This document shows, piece by piece, positions 15,337 through 23,671 of a stretch of 64,000 nucleotides of DNA (within the stretch, counting starts at the first letter, position 1; each line of letters opens with the position of its first letter). The stretch is from JAEUIE01 sp046350055 (GTDB lineage: Bacteria > Planctomycetota > Planctomycetia > Gemmatales > HRBIN36). Made by a program: the position numbers and the translations under genes. Below the pieces are notes generated by a model. It made no database searches, was not told where the DNA came from, and saw only the letters and a list, made by a program, of their open reading frames with translations. Where the stretch lies: contig JAXMBC010000001.1 in assembly GCA_046350055.1 (NCBI GenBank), positions 744,001-808,000 on the forward strand. The letters run 5' to 3'.

Positions 15337-16911
15337 TCAAGGCCGTACCTGGAACCCGCTCACCGCTACCAGCGTGCCCCATTGCGTCAACACGTCCCAG
15401 AAGAAGATGCCAAACACAACCACCATCGCCAGGGCCAGCACCATCAGGTTCTGACGGAACGTGATGCCCAGCGGTTCGGTGCTATCTGCCCGATCAAACC
15501 AGGCGACCCGCAACAGCTTGCCATAGTAGCCCAGGGCCAGCAGCGTGTTCACTACACCCACGGCCAGCAGCACATACAGAACAGGCTGTTGCGCTCCGTG
15601 CTGATACAGCAGTGAGAAGACTTCATACTTGCCCACAAACCCTGCCAGCGGAGGCAGCCCGACCAGGCCAATGATCAGGATGGTGAGGGCAATGGCCTGC
15701 CCCCTAGCCCGCTGGCCCAGCCCAGCGAAGGCGGCGAGATCCTCCCGATGGGTGGCGTTTCGAACGAAGCAGACGATGGCAAACACCCCCACATTCATCA
15801 CCACATACGGCACCAGGTAGACCAGCGACGCGGAGAGCCCTTCGCGGGTGAGCGTCGCCAGGGGCATAAACAAATAGCCTGCATGAGCAATAGTCGAGTA
15901 AGCCCAGAACCGTTTCAAGTCAGTCTGCGGGTAAGCAGCCAGGTTACCCCAGGTACAGGTGATACCCGCGACCACGGCCAGGGCAATGCTCAGTGGTTGG
16001 GATAGCTGCGACCAGGCAAAGACATTCGATACCGTATCCGAGCCCGGCAAGCTGCCCATCAGCATCAGTATGATGCGGCCCAGCACGGCCAAGGCTCCCG
16101 CCTTAGATACAACGGCCAGAAATGCTCCAACCTCAGCGGCTGCCCCGGCAAATACATCCGGGCACCAGAAGTGCATCGGCACCAGCGATAGTTTGAATGC
16201 CAGTCCGAGCAAGATCAGACTAAGCGACAACCAGAAGAGACCATCCAGCCCGCCATGCCCCATGAGGGCATGCAGACTATGGCAGACATCGGGCAGGTAG
16301 CCGGTACCCAACCGCCCGCACAGCAGGCTGATACCATAGAGCAACAGCCCCGAAGCTGCTCCGCCATAGACCACATACTTGAGTGCAGCTTCGCTGCCTT
16401 GTCGTTTGCCCTTGAGAAACCCCGCCAGCACGTAGCCCGGCACACTGGCCATTTCCACTGAAACATACAGCATGAGGAAGTGCTGCGCCTGTGCCATCAG
16501 GCATGTGCCAATGGTGCCACCGAGCAATAGTACGTGAAAGTCCGCTGAGTCTTCCGCATCAGGCACCTTGGACAGTACTGAAAGCAGCGTGCACAGAGCC
16601 GCTCCGCCTAAAATCACCATTCGACTGAATGCGGAGAGTCCATCAAAGACCAGCATGCCACTGAACAAGTCTTGCGCGACAGCAGCGTTGCCCAGAGGAA
16701 AGCTGAGCCACTGCAGTGAGCTGATCAGCAGCGCCATCATCGTCGCCAGCAGCGAGACATAGCCTAAATGCCAGCGATCAAAGGCAGGCACCAGGCGGAG
16801 CACCAGCATGGTGACAATCGTCAGTACCAGCGTCAGTTCCGGAGTCAGGATGAGCAAGTCGCTGAGTAGTCGGCTGCTGGGAAACTCAAGCTGGAGGGGT
16901 GACGTAGGCAT
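15337..16911 (-). CDS. nuoN: NADH-quinone oxidoreductase subunit N
   Basis: Antiporter-like proton-pumping membrane subunit of respiratory complex I, 524 residues and about 14 hydrophobic helices, starting near residue 20. Family segments seen include MLYVSVEMASVPGYVLAGF (with the conserved TM Glu), LAFKLSLVPMHFWCPDVFAGA (TM Lys and loop His-Phe-Trp-x-Pro-Asp) and AYSTIAHAGYLFMPLA. The start follows the nuoM stop with a single base between them, so the two are translationally coupled. No other nuo gene is in the window. Confidence 0.94.
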   Translation of the reverse strand: MPTSPLQLEFPSSRLLSDLLILTPELTLVLTIVTMLVLRLVPAFDRWHLGYVSLLATMMALLISSLQWLSFPLGNAAVAQDLFSGMLVFDGLSAFSRMVILGGAALCTLLSVLSKVPDAEDSADFHVLLLGGTIGTCLMAQAQHFLMLYVSVEMASVPGYVLAGFLKGKRQGSEAALKYVVYGGAASGLLLYGISLLCGRLGTGYLPDVCHSLHALMGHGGLDGLFWLSLSLILLGLAFKLSLVPMHFWCPDVFAGAAAEVGAFLAVVSKAGALAVLGRIILMLMGSLPGSDTVSNVFAWSQLSQPLSIALAVVAGITCTWGNLAAYPQTDLKRFWAYSTIAHAGYLFMPLATLTREGLSASLVYLVPYVVMNVGVFAIVCFVRNATHREDLAAFAGLGQRARGQAIALTILIIGLVGLPPLAGFVGKYEVFSLLYQHGAQQPVLYVLLAVGVVNTLLALGYYGKLLRVAWFDRADSTEPLGITFRQNLMVLALAMVVVFGIFFWDVLTQWGTLVAVSGFQVRP

Positions 16912-16912
16912 G

Positions 16913-18814
16913 TCAGCGAGCCGTCACCTGGGCCAGAAGTTGCACGAGGCCGGTCAGCGTCGGCTCGAGCCAGTCAAACACCAGCATCGGCCAGACACCC
17001 AATAGCACCGTGAGCAAGGCGAACACGGTGAGGATAAAGCCCTCGCGGCCATCCAGATCATCGAGCGGCAAGGCATCTTTGCGAGTTCCAAACATCATCC
17101 GCTGCATCGCCCACAGAATATACCCCGCGGTCAGGATCAAAGTGCCGGCAGCGACCATCGTGAAGACCTGCCCCGCTGCCGGCCAGTGCTCCGGCTTGAA
17201 GTTCCAGGTACCCAGCAGCACACAGAACTCGCCGATAAAGCCGCACAACAGCGGCAGACCCATCGCACCGAGGAAGACGACCGTCGAAAGACCGGCCCAT
17301 GTAGGCATCGGCCCCATCAGCCCGCCCATGCGGTTCAGGTCGTAGTGCCCCACACGTTCATAGACCAACCCTGCCACATAGAACATACCCGCCGAGGTGA
17401 TGCCGTGGGCGATCATCTGAAAGACCGCACCCTTCATCCCCCACGACCAGAACTGAGCCCCTTCGGGCGATGTCCAAACCGCAATTCCCAGCAACACGTA
17501 GCCCATGTGGCTGATGGAACTGTAGGCAATCAGCCGCTTCAGATTAGTCTGGGCCAGCGCCACGAGAGCACCATAGACGATGGCCACGATGCCAATGAGG
17601 CCGACGACCGAGGCCAGTTGCTCCGCAGCCCAGGGGCACAATGGCACCGCGATCCGCAGGATGCCATAGGCTCCGGTCTTTAGAAGGATAGCAGCGAGGA
17701 GCATGCTGATCGGAGTCGGAGCTTCGACGTGAGCATCGGGCAGCCAGGTGTGCAATGGCACAATCGGCACCTTGATGGCAAAGCCGAGGAACAACAGGAT
17801 GAAACAGAAGAGCTGAAACTCCGGCGACATCGCCTGCCAGTGGAGCTTATGCTGATCCGCTACATCCATTTGCTGATGAAGCGACTGGTCCTCGGAACGA
17901 TCGCGCAGTTGGGCCTGGATGCGGGCGACATTGGTCTCCAGTTGTGTGGATGCCTGGGCCGCCTGACCAAGGACGATGAGGTCAAACGTATTGACCGGCG
18001 ACATAAACTCGCCCTTATCGTAGCGCACGGAACCTGCCAGCCCGAGGAACGCATCGCGGCGGAACACCTCCGCGCTGAACCGCTCCTTCCCTTCCGCCTG
18101 GGCAACCAGATCCTTGTAGTACGGCCGCAGATCGACGAAATAGAGTGCCAGCATGGCCACCAGGATGAGGATGGAGCCGAGCAACGTGTACAGGAAGAAC
18201 TTGATGGCAGCATACTCCTTCCGCGGGCCACCCCAGTAGCCAATCAGGAAGAACATCGGAACCAGCATCGCTTCGAAGAACACGTAGAAGAGGAAGAAGT
18301 CGAGCGAGAGGAACAGGCCCATCACACCTGTTTCCAGGATGAGGAACAGGATGCAGTAGCCTCGCACCGCCTTGGTGATTTTCCAACTGGCCAGGAAGGC
18401 TAGTACGAAGAGGACAGCGGAGAGAAGCAGCATGGCCATGCTCAGGCCATCGACACCGATGGAATAGTCGATGTGGTACCGGCCAATCCATGGTTTTCGA
18501 GCGACGAGATCGTTGCTCAACGATGCCGGTGCACCTCGCCAGTAATTGGCCAGTTGCGTGTTGATACGAGCCGGTAAGAGTTGAGCCTGCCTGTCGGGAT
18601 TGGTCAGATGCTGATCAGTCCAGCGGAGGAAATCGATGAACAGGAACGACGTGAGAACAAAAGTGGCCAGCGTGCCAATGAGGGTCCACCAGCGGATCAA
18701 TTCGACACGCCGCGCCGGCACCAGGAGCAAGCCCAGGGCAAAAACCAGCGGCGTGACGATGACTGCCGTCATCAGCCAGAAATCAAGTTCATCCCAGACG
18801 TTGACAAAACCCAT
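16913..18814 (-). CDS. nuoM: NADH-quinone oxidoreductase subunit M, with large hydrophilic insertion
   Basis: Second antiporter-like subunit of complex I, 633 residues against about 500 usual. Conserved proton-path residues are Glu181 in FFEAMLVPMFF and Lys348 in GFAIKVPIVPLHTWLPDAH. The extra length comes mainly from a hydrophilic stretch at about 228-328 (charged, Gln-rich, for example QLRDRSEDQSLHQQM) between two helices, and a longer first loop (about 66-115). It is immediately upstream of nuoN. The start at 18814 follows a GAGGGG. The divergent esterase gene begins 209 bp away. Confidence 0.94.
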   Translation of the reverse strand: MGFVNVWDELDFWLMTAVIVTPLVFALGLLLVPARRVELIRWWTLIGTLATFVLTSFLFIDFLRWTDQHLTNPDRQAQLLPARINTQLANYWRGAPASLSNDLVARKPWIGRYHIDYSIGVDGLSMAMLLLSAVLFVLAFLASWKITKAVRGYCILFLILETGVMGLFLSLDFFLFYVFFEAMLVPMFFLIGYWGGPRKEYAAIKFFLYTLLGSILILVAMLALYFVDLRPYYKDLVAQAEGKERFSAEVFRRDAFLGLAGSVRYDKGEFMSPVNTFDLIVLGQAAQASTQLETNVARIQAQLRDRSEDQSLHQQMDVADQHKLHWQAMSPEFQLFCFILLFLGFAIKVPIVPLHTWLPDAHVEAPTPISMLLAAILLKTGAYGILRIAVPLCPWAAEQLASVVGLIGIVAIVYGALVALAQTNLKRLIAYSSISHMGYVLLGIAVWTSPEGAQFWSWGMKGAVFQMIAHGITSAGMFYVAGLVYERVGHYDLNRMGGLMGPMPTWAGLSTVVFLGAMGLPLLCGFIGEFCVLLGTWNFKPEHWPAAGQVFTMVAAGTLILTAGYILWAMQRMMFGTRKDALPLDDLDGREGFILTVFALLTVLLGVWPMLVFDWLEPTLTGLVQLLAQVTAR

Positions 18815-19022
18815 CCCCTCAAGTTAGGAGTGGCGGAGAGAGGTTCCAGCCCCAAATCGGGCCATTTAGTCCGAGCCCATTAGCAGAATGGCGTACAGCC
18901 AGCGGCAGAATTGTCGTTCACGAAAGAGACCGGCGTGTTACGATGCATGACGTCGAGTGAGCAATAGCTGGCACGCGACACTACCCCTCGGCCTGACGGT
19001 CGCAGATTAAACTGGTCTCCAT

Positions 19023-21047
19023 ATGATCCCCCTTCTCCTTCTCCTCCTCCAACCCACCGACCTCGGCAAGACTCTTCCGCCGCCTGGCATCACCATCAGC
19101 CAGGCGGATCGCAGTGAACTGACCACTGCCGTCGCGACATTTGGCAAAGAGATTGACGCAGCCAGGCAGCAACTCGCAAACGAATCGCGCCTCCTCGAGC
19201 TCTTCCCCGATGTGCTCATCTACCACAAGGCGGTGGACTGGGCGCTGCGCTACAACGAGTTCTACGACGCGAAGGAAGTGAAGGCGGCTCGTGAACTGCT
19301 CAAACAAGGCCGGGCGCGGTTGCAACAACTCCTCGACAAGAACCCCACGTACATGGAGAAGACCGGCCTCGTCGTGCGGGGTTACGTCTCGAAGATCGAC
19401 GGCTCAGTGCAACCGTATGGGCTCGTTGTGCCAGCCTCCTACTCGCCGAAGACCCGGAACAAGCATCGACTCGATGTCTGGCTGCATGGCCGGGGGGACA
19501 AGCTCACCGAGCTGGCGTTCATCGATCAACGTTTACGCCAGCCGGGCGAGTTCACTCCTCCGGAGACGTTTGTGCTGCATCCCTATGGCCGGTACTGCAA
19601 CGCCTTCAAGTTCGCCGGTGAGGTGGATGTGTTCGAGGCGATGGCCCACTGCAAGGCCCACTACCGCATCGACGACAAGCGGCAGGTGATCCGTGGCTTC
19701 AGCATGGGCGGTGCAGGCTGCTGGCACCTGGCGGTGCATCACCCCGGCGTGTGGGCTGCGGCGGCTCCGGGGGCCGGGTTTGCCGAGACGCCCGAGTACA
19801 CGGGGGCGAAGCTGGCGGAGGTGCCGTGGTGGGAGCAAAAGCTCTGGCATCTCTACAACGCCACCGACTACGCGGAGAACCTGAAGCAGGTGCCCACCAT
19901 CGCCTACAGCGGCGAGAACGACAAGCAGAAGCAGGCCGCCGATGTGATGGCGCGGGAGATGGACAAGGTCGGGCTGAAGCTCAAGCACATCATCGGCCCC
20001 AAGATGGGGCACAAGTACGATGCGGGGTCGAAGAAGGAGATTGAGTTCCACTTGAAGTCACGATTGGAGTATCCACCTCTTATGAAGGGCGAGTCATCCT
20101 TCACGACCTGGACGCTCCGATATCCAACGAATCATCATGTGCGTATTGAACAGATACAAGAGCATTGGAAACCAGCACGAGTCACTTTCAAGTACAACGA
20201 GATGGCTCAAAACGCGAATGAGATTGTGCAATGGGCCATCGTTCTCAATACCAGCAATGTTATGGCACTGCGAATCACCAGTCTTCCAAGTGATCCCCGT
20301 TCCACCAATCACCTCTCGTTTCTTCATTCGAACAGAGTACGCCTTGATGATCAGGATTTCGTCATCAAGCCTCAAACTGGATCCAAGTACGTTGTGTACT
20401 TCCGCAAGCAGGCCGATGTCTGGCAACAGGTAGACACCCTCGATGACGGCACCCTCCGCAAGAAGCCCGGCCTGCAAGGCCCCATCGACGATGCCTTCAT
20501 GGACAGCTTCCTCATCGTCAAACCGTCCGGCACTTCTCCGCATGCCACGGTGAACGAGTGGGTCGATGCCGAGATGAGCCGGGCCATCGATCAGTGGCGC
20601 AAGCAGTTCCGGGGCATCCCCCGCGTGAAGCTCGATACCGACGTCACCCCGGCGGACATCGAGCAGCATCACCTCATTCTGTGGGGCACGCCGGAGAGTA
20701 ACCGGGTGATGAAACGTCTGGCGGACAAGCTGCCGGTGCAGTGGGGCGAGGGGAAGCTGGTATTGCAGACCCAGACCCCCTCCAACTCCCCCTTGCCAAG
20801 GGGGAGAGAGCATGACGCTACGACCACGGTGCCGATCCTGATCTACCCTAACCCGCTCAACCCGGCTCGCTATGTCGTGCTGAACAGTGGCCACACGTTT
20901 CGCGAAGAGAGCAACCGCAGTAACGCCCGGCAGACGCCCAAGCTTCCCGACTGGGCGATTATCGACATTACCACCCCGCCAAACAGCTATTCTCCAGGCA
21001 AGGTGGTGGACGCGGGGTTCTTCTGTGAAGAATGGCAATGGAAGTGA
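19023..21047 (+). CDS. Exported alpha/beta-hydrolase (prolyl-oligopeptidase/esterase type)
   Basis: 674-residue serine hydrolase with a very short hydrophobic N-terminus (MIPLLLLLLQP). A helical region (about 25-110) is followed by the hydrolase core: VWLHGRGDK (oxyanion region), the nucleophile elbow GFSMGGAGCW at about 227-236, and a downstream GENDK (possible Asp) and GPKMGHKYDAG (catalytic His). The C-terminal third is a separate beta-rich region, ending in a second domain (GVFF-type close). A copy of one end of the composite palindromic repeat lies in frame at 20773-20814 and encodes TPSNSPLPRGRE. Substrate unknown; acyl ester or peptide are both possible. Confidence 0.8.
   Translation: MIPLLLLLLQPTDLGKTLPPPGITISQADRSELTTAVATFGKEIDAARQQLANESRLLELFPDVLIYHKAVDWALRYNEFYDAKEVKAARELLKQGRARLQQLLDKNPTYMEKTGLVVRGYVSKIDGSVQPYGLVVPASYSPKTRNKHRLDVWLHGRGDKLTELAFIDQRLRQPGEFTPPETFVLHPYGRYCNAFKFAGEVDVFEAMAHCKAHYRIDDKRQVIRGFSMGGAGCWHLAVHHPGVWAAAAPGAGFAETPEYTGAKLAEVPWWEQKLWHLYNATDYAENLKQVPTIAYSGENDKQKQAADVMAREMDKVGLKLKHIIGPKMGHKYDAGSKKEIEFHLKSRLEYPPLMKGESSFTTWTLRYPTNHHVRIEQIQEHWKPARVTFKYNEMAQNANEIVQWAIVLNTSNVMALRITSLPSDPRSTNHLSFLHSNRVRLDDQDFVIKPQTGSKYVVYFRKQADVWQQVDTLDDGTLRKKPGLQGPIDDAFMDSFLIVKPSGTSPHATVNEWVDAEMSRAIDQWRKQFRGIPRVKLDTDVTPADIEQHHLILWGTPESNRVMKRLADKLPVQWGEGKLVLQTQTPSNSPLPRGREHDATTTVPILIYPNPLNPARYVVLNSGHTFREESNRSNARQTPKLPDWAIIDITTPPNSYSPGKVVDAGFFCEEWQWK
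20773..20814. repeat. Partial composite repeat inside coding sequence
   Basis: ACCCCCTCCAACTCCCCC followed by TTGCCAAGGGGGAGAGAGC reproduces the reverse complement of the left end of the element at 14422 and 57712. It is in frame within the esterase gene and adds a Pro/Ser/Arg-rich stretch near residues 586-598 without a stop codon. Confidence 0.75.
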
Positions 21048-21051
21048 TTAT

Positions 21052-21183
21052 TTAGCTCTTGGCCCCTCGGGCCACGGGCGTGTTCCCGCGGAAACACCAT
21101 ATACTCCTCGATGGACGTAGTTGCAGATCATGTGATTTAATCGCGTGGGCCCGCCCCCGGCCTGAAGGGCCGAGGGCTAATTA
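21052..21183. repeat. Long inverted repeat upstream of aroF
   Basis: The left arm TTAGCTCTTGGCCCCTCGGG (from 21053) and the reverse complement of the right arm, TTAGCCCTCGGCCCTTCAGG (right arm ends near 21182), match at most positions over roughly 28 nt, with a loop of about 70 nt. The element fills most of the gap between the esterase stop and the DAHP synthase start. No second copy was noticed in the window. Confidence 0.65.
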
Positions 21184-21229
21184 TGCTTCATTCAATAGGC
21201 TAAGAGGATACTGCAAGGGAAGATGTACC

Positions 21230-22246
21230 ATGCTCGTGGTGATGAAGCGGGAAGCGACGGCAGACGAAGTAGCACATGTGGTGAAGTCGATCAGCGAGAT
21301 GGGGCTGATGCCTCATCCGCTGCCCGGGGCGACCCGTACAGCCATTGGCATCACCGGCAACACCGGATCAGTCGATTCTCGCTCGTTCGAAGTGCTGCCA
21401 GGTGTACTGGAATGCATCCGCGTCACCAAGGCGTACAAGCTCACCGGCCGCGAGATGCATCCGCAGGATACTGTCATCCAGCTGGCAGGCACCACCATCG
21501 GGCCAAGTACGTTCACCATCATTGCCGGACCGTGCTCGGTCGAGAATGAAACCATGACGTTCCGCATCGCCGAGATGCTGATGCAGCGAGGCGTCAAGCT
21601 GATGCGGGCCGGGGCGTTTAAGCCACGTACCAGCCCCTACAGTTTTCAGGGGATGGGGCTGAAGGGGCTCGATATTCTGGTCAAAGCCCGCGAGAAGACA
21701 GGCATCGGCATCGTCACTGAGCTGATGGATACCGATCATGCTGACGCAGTGGAAGCTGCTGCCGATATGATTCAGATCGGCACACGGAACATGCACAACT
21801 TCAGCCTCCTGCGGCGGGTGTCACTGACCCGCAAGCCGGTACTGCTCAAGCGGGGCATGTCGGCGATGCTGGAAGAATGGCTGATGGCAGCCGAGTACAT
21901 TCTGGCGGGAGGTAACTTCCAGGTGGCTTTGTGTGAACGAGGGGTGCGTACATTTGCGGACCATAGTCGCAACACGCTGGACCTCTCGATTGTACCCCCG
22001 GTCAAGAAGCTATCGCACCTGCCCATCCTGATAGACCCCAGCCACGGCACGGGCAAGGCGGAGTTTGTGCCAGCCATGGCGCTAGCCGGGTTGGCAGCCG
22101 GGGCGGATGGCTTGCTGATGGAAGTACATCCGGAGCCAATCAAGGCCCTTTCGGATGCAGCCCAGACGATTGACTTCGCGACGTTCGACAAGCTGCTGGT
22201 ACAACTCAAGCGGTTGGCGGAACCACTGGGCCGCACGGTGGTGTAA
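21230..22246 (+). CDS. aroF: 3-deoxy-7-phosphoheptulonate synthase with N-terminal regulatory domain
   Basis: First enzyme of the shikimate pathway: condenses phosphoenolpyruvate and erythrose 4-phosphate to DAHP. The 338-residue protein matches the length and layout of the Thermotoga-type enzyme: a ferredoxin-like regulatory domain at about 1-70 (MLVVMKREATADEV), then a TIM barrel. Metal and substrate motifs are seen: AGPCSVEN, RAGAFKPRTSPYSFQG, IDPSHGTGK and MEVHPEP. The ATG at 21230 is chosen because the conserved domain begins there and AAGGGA lies about 9 nt upstream; an earlier in-frame start at 21059 would run through a repeat. Convergent with the NhaR-like gene, 6 bp apart. Confidence 0.95.
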   Translation: MLVVMKREATADEVAHVVKSISEMGLMPHPLPGATRTAIGITGNTGSVDSRSFEVLPGVLECIRVTKAYKLTGREMHPQDTVIQLAGTTIGPSTFTIIAGPCSVENETMTFRIAEMLMQRGVKLMRAGAFKPRTSPYSFQGMGLKGLDILVKAREKTGIGIVTELMDTDHADAVEAAADMIQIGTRNMHNFSLLRRVSLTRKPVLLKRGMSAMLEEWLMAAEYILAGGNFQVALCERGVRTFADHSRNTLDLSIVPPVKKLSHLPILIDPSHGTGKAEFVPAMALAGLAAGADGLLMEVHPEPIKALSDAAQTIDFATFDKLLVQLKRLAEPLGRTVV

Positions 22247-22252
22247 TCGAAT

Positions 22253-23155
22253 CTACGCGAAGAGTTGGCCACGAGCCTGTTCAGCAATGGCCACGACACA
22301 TGGATGACGCAGGCGGCGTTCCACGGAGATGGCGTAGAACTCTTCACGTACGCCGGGCAGGATACCTAGCTGTTTGACGTTGTATTGGCGAATCACCTGC
22401 GGAGCGACGACCACCGGCGCCAGGAACAGCCCGATACCCTGATGGCCGACCACTTTCATCAAGGCGCTGTCGGCGAATTCCCCCCGTATCTGCACGCTGA
22501 GTTGCTCCTGTTCCAGCCAGGTTTCGAATCGTCGCCTTACTGTGGACGCAGTGGTGGAAACCAGAAAAGGCGCACCGCGGAGAGAGTGAGGAAACCCCGG
22601 TCGATATTTCTTCACCAACTTGCTGGTGCCGAAGACTGCGATCTGGCTGTGGCCGAGTTGATGGCTGTATGCCTGCACTCGTACGCTGGCAGGAGCCGGT
22701 GCATCGCTAAGTACGACATCAAGTTCATATAGCGCGAGTCTGGCGAGTAGTTCATTGGGCGTGCCTTCAGTGCAGACAATGCTGATCGGCTCAGGCTGTT
22801 GCCATGCTGGTTGCAGCATCTGCTGCACAATGAGCTTGGTCAGAGAATCGGCCACACCGACGAGAAAGGGAATGGAGCGATGGCGTGGAAGACCGTGCAG
22901 GGCTTCCGTCAGTTCCTTTCCCAGCGAGAAGATCTCGTCGGCATAGCGATAGACCGTGCGCCCTGTCTCCGTGAGAGCCAGCAGCCGGCCAGATCGGGCA
23001 AAGAGCTTGACCCCCAGGCTGCGTTCAAGGGTACGAATCTGCATACTGAGGGTGGGCTGGGCAAGATGCAACAGCCTGCTGGCCTGCTGAACAGATCCTT
23101 CGCGTGCCACCATCCAGAAATAGCGGAGGTGGTGATAATTCAAATCATGGAGCAT
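22253..23155 (-). CDS. LysR-family regulator, NhaR-like
   Basis: 300-residue LysR-type transcription factor. The N-terminal winged helix (NYHHLRYFWMVAREGSVQQA then AQPTLSMQIRTLE) matches the distinctive NhaR opening, where the usual LysR Phe-Val is replaced by Trp-Met/His-Val. The effector domain spans about 95-300. NhaR activates sodium-proton antiporter genes in enterobacteria; here no antiporter is adjacent, so the target is open. It is divergent from the hpf-like gene with 123 bp between start codons, including an ATCATTATGAT palindrome that could be its site. Confidence 0.88.
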   Translation of the reverse strand: MLHDLNYHHLRYFWMVAREGSVQQASRLLHLAQPTLSMQIRTLERSLGVKLFARSGRLLALTETGRTVYRYADEIFSLGKELTEALHGLPRHRSIPFLVGVADSLTKLIVQQMLQPAWQQPEPISIVCTEGTPNELLARLALYELDVVLSDAPAPASVRVQAYSHQLGHSQIAVFGTSKLVKKYRPGFPHSLRGAPFLVSTTASTVRRRFETWLEQEQLSVQIRGEFADSALMKVVGHQGIGLFLAPVVVAPQVIRQYNVKQLGILPGVREEFYAISVERRLRHPCVVAIAEQARGQLFA

Positions 23156-23180
23156 GGCCCATCATCCATAGAGTATCTCT

Positions 23181-23191
23181 ATCATTATGAT
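23181..23191. promoter_or_regulatory. Possible LysR operator palindrome
   Basis: ATCATTATGAT is a perfect 5+1+5 inverted repeat in an AT-rich tract between the divergent NhaR-like and hpf-like starts. LysR-type sites are short AT-rich inverted repeats, so autoregulation is plausible, but this is only positional evidence. Confidence 0.35.
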
Positions 23192-23278
23192 TATCGTATC
23201 TATTTGTTGGAAGTATGGTGGACGGGTATAGTTTTCTGGAGACATCACAGGATGTCTTTCTCTTTCCAGGAGAATGTG

Positions 23279-23599
23279 ATGCAGACGGAAATCCATATCA
23301 GCCATAGCCTGAACGCTTCCGAAGGGTTACGAGAGCATATTGATCGCCGACTGGGGTATGCCCTGGGGCGTTTTGGCGAACGAATCAGCCGGGTCAGTGT
23401 GCATATCAGCGATGAGAACGGGCCCCGGGGTGGAGTGGATACCCGGTGCAAGATGCATGTGACCTTGCGTCCGCATGGTACTCTGCATATTGAGCAGGAT
23501 GACGCCAACGCGGAAACAGCGGTGGAAGTGGCATCGATGCGACTGGGCCAGGCGATTCGCCGGGAACTGGAGCGGCAGCGAACGGCGCGAGAAACATAG
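23279..23599 (+). CDS. HPF/RaiA-family ribosome-associated protein
   Basis: 106-residue short-form hibernation-factor-like protein: beta-alpha-beta-beta-beta-alpha pattern with MQTEIHISHSLNASEGLREHI, RVSVHISDENG, CKMHVTLRPHG and a terminal helix AVEVASMRLGQAIRRELERQ. Family members bind the small ribosomal subunit decoding region and stabilise inactive ribosomes; the long-form dimerisation domain is absent. The ATG is decided by CCAGGAG about 6 nt upstream; upstream in-frame codons would run over the divergent promoter. It is followed by a perfect 24-bp palindrome and then an ABC exporter operon. Confidence 0.8.
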   Translation: MQTEIHISHSLNASEGLREHIDRRLGYALGRFGERISRVSVHISDENGPRGGVDTRCKMHVTLRPHGTLHIEQDDANAETAVEVASMRLGQAIRRELERQRTARET

Positions 23600-23619
23600 A
23601 ACAGTCTCTCGCCATCCAT

Positions 23620-23643
23620 GGCAGATCTGTTAACAGATCTGCC
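23620..23643. promoter_or_regulatory. Perfect 24-bp palindrome before ABC exporter operon
   Basis: GGCAGATCTGTTAACAGATCTGCC is its own reverse complement with no mismatch. It sits 20 nt after the hpf-like stop and 28 nt before the exporter ATG. As RNA it would form a 10-bp stem with a TTAA loop, without a T-tract; as DNA it resembles a dimeric repressor site. Which role applies is unknown. Confidence 0.6.
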
Positions 23644-23671
23644 AGAAACCTTGTCTACCGGGATCTGATTG

